Source: Heligmosomoides polygyrus polygyrus (Eukaryota > Nematoda > Chromadorea > Rhabditida > Heligmosomidae). Taken from it: DNA of 64,000 bases. The notes under the pieces are model-generated. The model was not told the DNA's origin, searched no databases, and saw nothing but the letters and a program-made list of their open reading frames with translations. The stretch lies in assembly GCA_947396885.1 (NCBI GenBank), contig OX377205.1, forward strand, positions 98,438,428-98,502,427, read 5' to 3'. Every line of letters begins with the position of its first letter. Positions within the stretch are counted from its first letter, which is position 1. Made by a program: the position numbers and the translations under genes. Positions 12,701 to 24,700 of this stretch are shown in pieces.

Positions 12701-15700
12701 GATTATGTCAAGAATTGCATCATTTCGAGTAGGTCTGTTTACTTGTTGGGTCAGGCTACAACATTCAAAGAATTCCGTGAACTTAGCCAAATTTTGCCTC
12801 TTAAGAACTGCACCATGAACCCAGTCAATATCAAGATTGAAGTCACCCAAAACTATTAAGTGATTGTTCGAAAGGCACAGTTCCACTAATGAATCTATGA
12901 GAGCATCGTCTTCGCGCGTGCTTGAATTTGGTGGTCGGTACACGAGAACCATCCTAAATGCCACCGAATACGATGCATCAAAGACATCAAGACAAAGAAT
13001 ATCAGAATGCAGGTCTGTAGGGCTGGTAACAGCTGTTAAACTAATCGTATTTTTAGCCAGGCAACAAACACCCCCACCCTTGCAATTCGTGCGGTCACTT
13101 CTAAAGAGCTTGTACGGGAAATTAGAAAGGATTTCAGAGTCTAATATTTTGCTGGAGAGCCATGTTTCTGTTATAAACAACAAGTCGGGTTCATAGTGAG
13201 ATAGGAAGAGATGAAGGTGATGTATCTTATTCACCAGGCTACGAGAGTTAAAGAGGAAGCACTTCATGGAGGTGGGAGGTACACCGTGTCCAGTTAGGCG
13301 TTTCCCTGTGCCCTTCTCTTGGGAAGGTCTTCGACCCGCCTTAACTCTCCACGGTATACCACCCAAATGCGATCGTTTGCCCGCTTGTTCCTCTCCCTAC
13401 ACTCCTGCCTTAACCGATATTCTTGCTGCCGTTCTTCAGAGGTCATGCTGCGGCGGACCCTAACCTTGCTGAAGGTGGTAGAGTCTCGAAGCCTCCAAGA
13501 ATTTTTTAAGGCAGTAGCCCAATGAGACTTCGATGGCAATACCACCTTCACCTTGCGGATATGACCGCTTTCATGCCGACCCATGCGATAGACCTCTAAT
13601 GGACGGCACTCGAGATCTAAGACATCAAAGACCTCACTTACTTTCGCTTCGAGATCCTTCTGTTTCGCTGAAGGAGGAAGGTCCAGGGCAGCTTCAGGGA
13701 GCCACTCAATAACGATGCTTCGTTCCTTCTTCTCCATCTCTATTCGTTCTGACATCTCCTGTGGAAGTTTGGAGATTAATGCGTACATCATCTGCTCAAT
13801 GATAGGGTCTTTGTTTCTCATCAGAACTGCGTTTATAAGTTCGCTTACTGAGAACTTAGAAAAGTCTTCTACAGTAGAGCAACTCAAGCTGCTGTTAAAT
13901 TGCTCTTGACTGTTAACACAGACTTTTGCTGAGGCCTCAGTAACCTTCTTGCTGGACTTAGCTCTCTGAGACATGTTGACCTATTGACAGCAGAGATGAA
14001 TCAATTAAACGCACCGACAACCAGACTACGGCCAGCAAGACTAATGGAGAAGTAGCCCTAGAGTTAGTAAAATAACGTAACCAAACACGTATTAAGTAGC
14101 TTATAAACGAGACAAATATAAAAAAAACACAAATAAGAATAAATACAGCAGGGAAATACTTAGCTCTCGAAACGCTGACGATACGCCGCCACTCGCGGTG
14201 GTGATTTAGGAAGAGTGATTCGGGTGTTTCCGTCATCACGCGCTCGCCAGAATTTGTCAGAGAGTTTCCGTTGCTGACTTATTATGGGGTAGACCCGGAG
14301 AGAAGTGTATGAGGGCCCTCAGACTAGGGTAGGAATAGATCTTACTAGGTTTTCTGCAGATCGTCGTCCTTTGGAGAGTTGGTGGCGATAACCCACAAGT
14401 TAAAAAAATCTCCGGGCATTAGTAATAGTGAGAGTTGTAAATTTATTAAAAAATCTCTGGGCATTGTTAAGTTTCTGTACAGCTTCTTCGGCTAACTCCT
14501 TAACATTTATTTTTGAAACGGTTGCGATTTGTCAGGATTCACTGTGTACACTTAGCGTAAAGAACTAACGAAGAAGGTGCAAAGCAAAGATAAATACGAG
14601 ACTCTAAGGCAAAATGAGTATAAGGAGACCTATAGCAATTCTCTCTTAAGTTTTTTATCACTCACACAGTCGAAAGTGTGCATTTTCGGATCCATTCTAG
14701 TAAGGGGCTCTGCCTAATGCACAATGTCGACAAAGTTGAAGGCGAAAACTATATTACTAACGACGACATACTGAAATAGTCCTCGAGAGACCTTTCCTCA
14801 AAAATTCCTAGCCAGGACGCTCCACTGTATTCGCATTTGTTGCGCTTATCTGATGGTAGCCCTTAGGCATTGGATCCGACGCCGATTCGGATAGTTCAAA
14901 TCCGTCACTTTTTCTTCAAATCCGGTTAAAATGATTATGCGAATAATGACAATTTTGAAAAGCCCCGAATCTTGCTTGGAATGATTCAGGTAAGTATCGC
15001 TTCAACTGGACGGATATCCGTGTCTTAGTGGGTGTTGAATTTCTGATCAAAATCAGTTCTCTTAATCATCCGATAATCTTATCTGGTGAAAATCATCCCA
15101 ATTTAAGTCGCCCTAAGATGTGGACATTTCAAAAATCCCATTGTTAGCAAAAATCTTTTAACCAGCATTTGAAAAAATGACGGATTTCAATTATGCTAAT
15201 CGACGTCGGATCCAAGTGTAGTAGTACCTCTAGGACCAGGATAGATCCGAAATTGCTTATGGAAACCTGGGGTCGGGTTCATCAAGGACTTACATAACAT
15301 TTTTTTTAGGAATTCACAGCGGAAAACTTAGATAACGCGGCTTATCGCTCACCATATCGCTTGATAAGCGTCGCTATCAGGGATTTCGGCTGTAATTTTC
15401 TCTGTTAAAATCACTGGAGGTTGCTAGCGTGGCCGAGCAATACGATTTTGTCTTTTACTAGAACTCACTATTCTAAGGCTGTCCTAGTGCTGGTCTATGC
15501 CACCGCTAGGAAATCAAAACATTCTATCTTGCTATGTGGCCGTTTGTTGCAGTTTGGAGCTTAAAAATCGAGCTAATTATTGGGTTGGCAACTAATTTCG
15601 GTGGACTCTCAAGCGCGTTGAACAAAAGTGTTCATAAACAAATAACGAACAACAGTTTTCAATCAAACTAAGATCTTTTGGGACGCGGGACTGCTTCCCA

Positions 15701-18700
15701 TTTATTAGCTACCTGGCCCATCCCACAACTGCAGAATTCTTGTGCTTTTGAAGCCAAGAATCCTTGGAGATGCATTTTGGCATGGCCCACGTTAATAGAT
15801 CGTCCTCCAACCAATAAGTGCTGCAGCGAGCTATGAAGGTGCTAGCCATTTGGCGCACAGCCTTGGCTGTAGGGTGGGTGAGTTAGACGCTCCCAGCCAA
15901 GGTCTTCGATGTCTTGAAGCTTCCGATTCGCGACGTGTGATCTGGCGTTATCTTGCTGAAAGATAATTTCGCTCTTAAAAATCTGACTGAACCGATTCTA
16001 GAGGAGTTCAGCCTGCACGCGGCCAGGTTGAGAAGAATAGATTCTAGGCTGGAACCATTCTTGATGAGCTCCCAGAAGTTAATACTTTCTTGACACCACC
16101 AAACGGAGAGAACGTAGCGAACCGGACGCCTCAAAAAATAGAAGACCTTGACTGGGAGCGTCAAACTCAGCCACCTTACAGCCCAGACATTGCGCCGAGT
16201 CACTACCACATCTTTAGTTTGGTGCAGTACTTCTTGATTGGAAGACGATTTAATAATGTGGACCGAGTCAAAATGCACCTCCAAAGATTCTTGGCCTTAA
16301 AAGCACAATAATTCTATGGTCGTGGGATAGACCAGCTATCTGATAAATGAGGAACACTTCTGCGTTCCGAGGGATCTTATTTCGATTAAAGATTCTCATT
16401 TGTTATTTGTTAATAAATACTTTTGCTGAAGATTCTTGAGAATCCACGAAATTAGTCGCCAACCTAATAGTTCTACACCTTCAATGTGTATTGATATACT
16501 GATATATTGATATTTATTACATGTTACATTCACATGGAAGAATAGGATAAAGGATAAAGGACGGCGTTACTCAATCCTTTCTGGGATGCGCCAGCGCATT
16601 CTACTTCTACGGGATGTCGTGGAGGCGACATGAATGCGTATTCGGCCATACAATGACTTGCGGTGGCCAGCCGATGAACAAGTCAGCGCTTTACCATTCC
16701 CAGACAAGTCTGGTACCAATTCACCGACCCCGGAGGGATGGAGGGCTTGGTTGGCCTGGCCGGGAAATCCGAACCAGGAACCTGGTATCGGGTGCACGCA
16801 ACAGTCGCGCCTCCTCCGACTGCGCTACACGCGCCCACGAAAGAAAACTAGACAGCAACAGCATTTGCTATAACATTAGAATTAAAATAAAACAATGGTA
16901 GAATGAAAATAAGGGCTAGATATGCGGCATCTCATGAATAGGCTAAATGTGTGAAGAACACCGTTTGCACTGCTTTTGGTATTCTGCCCCCGCCCTGTGA
17001 ATAAAGAAGGCCGTTCTCACTGAAGTCTTGGCAAGGGGTAAAAAGGTGCAGATTTGCATGCTATATGTGTTTTCATATTATTTTCTCTCTTCAGAGAACT
17101 TCTAAGAGGTAACATATTATGCATCCAGCATGCATACGGTTGAGTTGTAAGATGACGATTGTATTTACAGTTGGCTCCTACTGGCAGGCCGTATTTGGGG
17201 TCCGAAATGACGATGGAGTCTTTTCGATGGGATCAAAGGCTATATACCTGTGTAAGTTTTACTGGTATTTCTTATCAGCTTACGATTTATTCAAAGGGTG
17301 GCCTTAATAGCGATCAGAAATCTTCAGTGCAGTTGATCTTCTAGAAATAGAGGTCAAGAATCCCCCATGGAGAATGTGCTATCTCCACTTGTTAATTACG
17401 AAGTATTACGACCTGTTTTGTATCAATATCGTAGCTGCCCTTTATCAAATTATATAATTAGGGATCAGTTTCCATACTGAATTCTCTTGTTTCCTGCCAC
17501 CAATAAAGTCGGGGCGGATTGGGTACGAACACAAGAGAAGCCGCATGGCAAAGACCGATCAAAACCCGCTTATTCCCCACTTAGGGTCGGATTCACCAAC
17601 GACTTACGTAACTTTAATGGAGAACTATAAGCGAAAAATTCAGGTAACGCGGCTTATCAAGCGATATGGTGAGCGGTAAGCCGCGTCATCTGAGCTTTTC
17701 GCTTACAATTCTTCGTTAAAGTTACGTAAGTCGTTGATGAATCCCAACCTAGGTGAGGATAAAGCGGGTTTCCATCGGTCTGTTGCCATGCGGCTTCTCC
17801 TGTGCTCGTACTCAACCCGCCCGTCTTTATGGGTGACAGGAAACAAGAATGAGAATTCAGTATGGAAACTGATCCCTAATTGTATCATTTGATAACGGGA
17901 ACCTACGATATTGATGCAAAACAGGCCGTAATGCTTCGTAATTAACAAATGAAGATAGCTTTCTTTTTTCTCTATGGGAACTCTTGGCCTCTATTACTCA
18001 GTATTACTTACCAGGATACTATCTCAACGGTAGGTCGGAACGGCGCAAGTGTTGTATATGGGCAGAACCGCCTCTCTCTGGGTAGTAACAAGCTGTAGGT
18101 ATCTCGACCCCAATACAACTCTGCGCAGAGTTAGGGGAGACGGAAGTCGCGGGTTGGCGCCCTGTAGATTCACGTGCTCCACAGCTGACGGCGCGCGCGG
18201 GATGAGGGGTCGTATCGCGGCCAAGCGCAGTGCTCAGGTGGCGTAGTAGGGAAGAGCTCGGGCTCGTAAACGCAGGGTCGGGGGTTCGGATCCTGCAGAC
18301 TGCGTTCGTTTTGCACTTTTGCAAAATCCATGTTTATCATTAGGTAATCCACCTAGGGGTATTATAGTGTGTTATAGAGCATGTTTACGTATAACATATG
18401 CTTCAAACTACAGATTAGCTAGAATGTTCACTTCTGTGTGTCACTTGTTTGAAGCCTATTTTGTGTGACCGTAGTTATGTAACGATAGATATCTTGTGGC
18501 ACTAGTTAAAAGTTCTGACTCCACCGACAAGACTTCGGTCAAAAAAAAAAAATTCCGCTGAAACTTCGTCTAGGGGGGTTATCTGGGGTGCTGATCATGA
18601 ATCTGACAACCGTTTTTCACGATGCGGTCGGAGACCACTCATAGCTTTAACAAGGGTGATCCAGGCAGAGTCACCGATTTCGCTGAAACTTCGTTTAGGG

Positions 18701-21700
18701 GGGTTATTTGGTGTGCTGATCACGAATCTGACATCCGTTTTTCACGATTCGGCTAAATAATATAGATACAGGAAGGCACAGGATTACATTCTTGAAGTTT
18801 CTGCCGATGACGGCAGGTAGAGACAGAATCGTGAAAAACGGATGTCAGATTCGTGATCAGCACCTCAAATAACCCCCCCTAGACGAAGTTTCAGCGAAAT
18901 CGGTGACCCTGCCTGGATCACCCTTGTTAAAGCTATGGGTGGTCTCCGACCGCATCGTGAAAAACGGATGTCAGATTCGTGATCAGCACTCCAAATAACC
19001 CCCCTAAACGAAGTTTCAGCGAATTTTTTTTTGACCGAATCTTGTCGGTGGAGTCGGAACTTTTTACTATTGCCACCAAATATCTATCGTTACATAACTA
19101 TAGCTTCACACAAAATAGGCTTAAAATAAGTGACACACAGAAGTGAACATTTTAGCTAATCTGTAGTTTGAAGCATATAAGGATAAGGATAAAGGATAAA
19201 GGACGGCGTTACTCAATCCCTTCTGGGATGCGCCAGCGCATTCTACTTCTACGGGATGTGGTGGAGGCGACATGAATGCGTATTTGGCCATACAATGACT
19301 TGCGGTGGCCAGCCGATGAACAAGTCAGCGCTCTATCCTTCCCAAACAAGTCTGGTACCAATTCACCGACCCCGGAGGGATGGAAGGCTTGGTTGGCCTG
19401 GGCGGGAAATCCGAACCAGGAACCTGGTATCGGGTGCACGCGACAGTCGCGCCTCCTCCGACTGCGCTACACGCGCCCTTGAAGCATATATTATATGTAA
19501 ACAAGCTCTATAACACACTATAATACCCCTAGGTGAATTACCTATATGATAAACATGGATTTTGCAAAAGTGCGAAACGAACGCAGTCTGCAGGACCCAA
19601 ACCCCAGACCCCGCGTTTACGAGCCCGAGCTCTTCCCTACTGCGCCACCTGAGCACTGCGCTTGGCCGCGATACGAGCCCTCATCCCGCCCGCGCCCGTC
19701 AGCTGTGGAGCACGTGAATCAACAGGGCGCCAACCCGCGACTTCCGTCGCCCCTAACTCTGCGCAGAGTTGTATTGGGGTCGAGATACCTGCAGTTTGTT
19801 ACTACCCAGAGAGAGGCGGTTCTGCCCATATACAACACTTGCGCCGTTCCGACCTACCGTTGAGATAGTATCCTGGTTAGACCTAACCACCTTCTGCCGA
19901 TGCTTTCCATGAAATCGTGGGTTGATGTGCAGATTTGCTCATCAACCCGCGATACTGTAGCGTGTGGAACCCAGGTGCGGACTTCCCCTGGAGGACGAAA
20001 ACGAGCTCCAATGACAGTGGCTCGGATGACGTAAGCAGGCGCTGGCACATTGCCATGGCAGCAAGTGGTTAGGTCTAATGGCTATCCTGTTGCTCTAGCA
20101 GGCGACTCTTCGTAGGACGGATTCATGAATAACTTTACCCAGGGTTATGAGGGCAGAGGGTAGAAATTGAAGCATTACCTGGAATTCACCAGATCTTGGA
20201 GGTTAGTGAATGGTTGGGTAGAATTATGTCATTCACTGAATTGTATCATTTCATGAATGCCAAGCTTGCCTCTGTCCACCATCTTTTGTTAGTAAATTTA
20301 TCCACTGCCATCAACTCGTTACCTTACCAATCGTGAATTCGGCCTCGGGTTTTATTTGTTTCCCCGTCAAAACTCAGCTGCACCGCACTTGACTCACCAA
20401 TAAAGAGTCTCACAAGGAGACTATCTCAAAGGTAGGCCAGAACGGCTCAAGTGTTGTATATGGACAGAATCGCCTCTCTCTGAGCAACAACAAAATTCAA
20501 TTATCTCAACCCCAATGCAACTCTGCGCAAAGTTACGGACGACGGAAGTTGGGCCGTTGGCGGCGTTAGCTCTCTGCCTGGCACGCGGAAGGCGGGCTCA
20601 AGTTGGCTGGAAACAGCGATAACGGGGATTACGCCGCCCCTTTACCCACTGCGCCACCGCCGCTCGCTCGTCATCGCTGTTTCCCGACAACGTGAGCCCG
20701 ACCCTCACGCGCAGGCAGAGGGCTCATGCCGCCAACGGTCCAACTTCCGTAGTCCCTAACTCGCGCAGAGTTGTATTGGGGTCGAGATATTTGCATTTTG
20801 TTGTTTCCCAGAGGGAGGCGATTCTGACCATATACAACATTGGGCCGTTCTGACCTACCGTTGAGATAGTCTCCTGGTCAGGCGTACGTGTGAACGGCGA
20901 AGATGAACATTGCTACGACCTTTTCCTTCCTCCAAGGTGAATACCACAGCGAGTATCTCCACCCTCAGAAGGATGAAAATTGTGTTCAATTTCTAGTCTT
21001 TGACCTTATCGAGTTAGGAAGACTGAAGGTTTGCTATGGAATCTCGAATATGCCATAGACGAGAGTTACTACTTACTCTATTAATGGGTGAAGTGTTCGA
21101 CTCCTCACTCCGCAGTAATTTTGCGTCTTTCCTGCATGTTCGATGCTTGGAAGGTGTTGCCTCATGAGACTGTGTGATTCCATAGTGAACTGCTTGGGCC
21201 ACTAACTGGATAGATTGAGGGAGTTTGGAAAAATGGAACGTACAGGCGCCCGAGACCCTTCCCTAGGAAGGATTCCAGAGAAAGTCATCTGTTTTTGAAG
21301 AGTAATAGAGAGTGCCCTCAGTGGGATTTGAGACCAGTTGATGTTTTTTCTTCTGAAAATGGCCAAATTCGCTTATAAATGGAGTCCGCTTTTCAGGTTA
21401 TACGCTATCCTTCCAAAGGTTTGCGTGTGAATCTCACTCCTCCAATTATTCTTCCAAACGGCGGCCAACCGATCGAATCGGTGTGCGCTTCGACTGGCGG
21501 TAAGTACTCTTTATTTGGGCTCTCCAAATTGAGGTCACACAGCTCGACGAAGGCCCCGTTTATACTTCCGACCCCGCGCGACGCGATGGCCTGTATGGTA
21601 TCCAAATTGATCGGTCCCGTCGCTCGATCAATGTGGGCACAATACGTCGCGTGGCGTCGCGTCGCTCGGCATCGAAGTATAAACGGGCCTTAAGAGCTAC

Positions 21701-24700
21701 AGACGCTACACGACAGAGTTGTGTTTGCTGAATGAGAAGGACTGACAACCGCAGAAGCATGAGTTACCATATTTGGAAACCATATAGCGTCTGCAGCTCG
21801 CTCGATTAAGAGCGGGGAACTACCCAATGCCTCCTTCATCGGTTTTTGCTTTTAATTGATGGTGATTGATGGCGATAGCCGTGTCTTCTTCCAGTGCGAG
21901 TACTAAATTTTCTCATGTTCTTTGTCTAGACACCGAGTTCCAGGTCCTCTTGATTTTTTTTGCGTGAAAATTGAGATTTTTTCCGTTAAGGACGATCGTA
22001 CCTTCTCCAGTCGCATAAGCTCATTGGACCGATGGTTGAGCAGATTGTCCAGGCCATCCAATTGAGTGGCATCATCGTCCGTTTCGAGTGTCCAACACTT
22101 TTAAGTGAGAGTTTCTCCTCTTCACTGTCAGCAAAAGGAGTTGATCTCGTAATGGTTACAGATATCCGAGAGACGAACGAGGAAACGATGACTGACAAAG
22201 ACAGGGCTCGTCTTCGCCTACGGAATCACATGGAGTTGAAGCCACTAACGCTTGTCTATGTGAAGTCTGTCGGTGGTCGTCCGCCTACTGGACATTGGCC
22301 GATTCCTGAAGCGTTCTGGCACGATCGCATCGAGTAAGGTTTCACATGATAGAAGTTGGAATATCATTTTCAAGTCAAACTGGACACCTTTCAAGTGTGA
22401 TTCGACCCTTTTCAAGTCAAATTTGTGGCTTCTCCAAGCAAGCTTGACGTTTTTCAAGTCAAATATTGCGTTTTCCAAAGCAAAATGAGTTTTTTTCAAG
22501 ATAAGTGGACTCCTCGAGACGGCTAGAGTTTTTTGTGCGAGAAAATTCTTGGTGTAACTTTGTATGAGTTCTTCAAAATTCACCTGTCCCAATAAATGGT
22601 TACACTCTTTGAAAATGCATAATTTTTTATTATTCGAGAAAGAATGAGGAAAAATTTGTTCCAATGCGCAGGAAACAGTAATTATTTGGTGTATGGAAGT
22701 GGGAAATTGCGCCATGCGCACGACTAGCTAGCCGTGTTTTCCATTTGACTGATATTAAATTTTTTTGTTTGCATGGAGTAAGCCTTAGTTTATACTTACG
22801 CCGCTGCGCGGCGCGGCAGGATGGCCGGGATAGATATCGATCGGGCGGCGCGAAAAATCGATATCTATGGCGATCGTGGTGACACGCCGCGTGGCGGCGC
22901 AAGTATAAGCTAGGGTTAACATCGACGTAACAAGTAAACAAGAACAGCTAAGCGCATTTCTCGCATCTGAGTTTTAGGTAAGCAGTGTTTATCAAATAAA
23001 AGCTATGTATTCGAGTGCATGGCGTATTCTCCCTTTTAGAACATTTGTTTGTTCAGTACTCGTTCCTGTGCTTTAAGGCAGAGTCTACTTCTTTGCTTAA
23101 TTTTTTTTTGCAAAACCTCAGTGTGTTCGCCTGTTGCACAGGTGAATCAAAATTTTCAGTGGAAATCACACTATTTTTTAAACAAAAATTTGTTCTGAAA
23201 GTTTCGGAGAGCCTGATGTATTGTGAGAGAAGCTCATTTTGATTTGGATGATGTTACTAGCGTTTAAATCGCCAAGGGTAGCGGCGAGTTGTCCATTAAG
23301 AATTGAACGAGTTGCTTCACAGCACCCAGACGGTCGCTGCGGGACCACTTGCTCCGTCAGCTCGCCTATCGGAGGAATGCGCTCGGTGGTGAGATCGTCG
23401 GCAGAATTTTTAGTTTTTACGGATCATACTGAAAAAAGAGAGAAAAACTAAAAATTCCACCGACGGTTTCACCGCCTGGCGCACCCTATCGATTGATGAG
23501 CTGACGGAGCAAGTGGTCCCGCGACGACTGCGGCTGGGTACTGTGAGAGAACTCTTCCAATTGTTGACGGACGACTCGTAACTACACTGGGCGATTTAGT
23601 CGCGAGTGATGATGTTCAATTTGAAATGCCTCAGCAACCAAAACTCTTAGCCACCCTCGACGCAAGAGCAGAGCCACTGGCATCCAAAACGAGTTATTTG
23701 AGAATTACACCAGCTTCGCTAGTCCATGTGGAACGGCGCGAATGGTCGTCGAAGGAACGATCGAGACAGTTACTTCTCTGTAGGGGTGCACCAGGGATCT
23801 GCGCTATCCCCACTGCTCTTCGTGGTCGTGATGGATGCGATCTCACGAGATCTACAGGGTGGCGGCACCTTGGACGCTGCTCTATGCTGACGACGTCATG
23901 CTTGCATGTGAAGACAAAACCGAACTCGAGCGACAAGCACAGGCGTGGTGCGATCGCTTGGCATTGTTCGGTCTCAAGCTAAACGTCAAAAAGACGGAGT
24001 ACTTGACGACGGATGTGGTTGAGCACGGATCTATTAGGATCAATGGTACTGAGCTCTCACGAATCACATCTTTCAAGTATCTCGTATCAGCGATCACGTC
24101 CGATGGCAGCCTAAAGTTGGAGATGAACGCGCGTGTGAATGCAGCCTGGTCCAAATGGCGCCTATTGACTGGGGTGCTTTGCGACAGGACAGTACCTGAG
24201 CACCTCAAATCGAAGGTTTATAGAACAGTCGTTCGCCCAGTAGCGACGTACGGTGTTGAGTGCTGGCCCGTGACGAAGGAAATTGAAAGCCGCCTCAGTG
24301 TAATGGAGACGAAAATGCTACGGTTGACGGCTGGTGTTACGCATTTGGACCGCGTTCGCAACGACGCTATACGACAGAGGTTCGGTGTCGCCCCGATAGC
24401 CGAGAAGCTGCGCGAAGCTCGTCTTCGATGGTACGGCCACGTCCTCCGCGCTAACGACGACACCGTCCGTAAGATTGGGCTGAATCTTGAGGTCCTTGGA
24501 AAGCGGTCCAGGGGACGCCCGAAGCAACGTTGGCTAGATACGTTGCGCTTGGACTTAGAGATGGCTGGTGTGCACCCTGATCAAGCATTTGATCGGGAGA
24601 ATTGGCGTCACCACACCAGAAGAGCGGCCCCCGCCACCAAGCGGGACAGACGCTAATGAAAATGATGATGATGTTCAGTTTGAGTTCAAAAGTATCAAAC

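Larger units (their letters stand above)
9737..14280 (-). mobile_element. CR1-type LINE, nearly full length
   Basis: On the minus strand the order is a 5' leader (from about 14,280), ORF1 (13,974-13,294), ORF2 (13,366-10,421), a ~680-bp 3' UTR with a U-rich tract (10,316-10,410 on the plus strand is A-rich), and a terminal AATG microsatellite at about 9737-9758. Such short 3' microsatellites are usual for CR1 elements. The 5' boundary is not marked by a visible target duplication and is uncertain by perhaps 50 bp. It lies antisense in INTS6 intron 4. Confidence 0.85.

Noticed and set aside
16614..16901. Open frames such as the RIRPYNDLRWPADEQ type repeated at SINE copies
   Set aside because: They translate the SINE body; the same peptide recurs at every copy.
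22001..22010. CTTCTCCAG as acceptor of INTS6 exon 7
   Set aside because: It gives an immediate in-frame stop after the phase-1 join; TTAAG at 21,990 restores TGGRSY.
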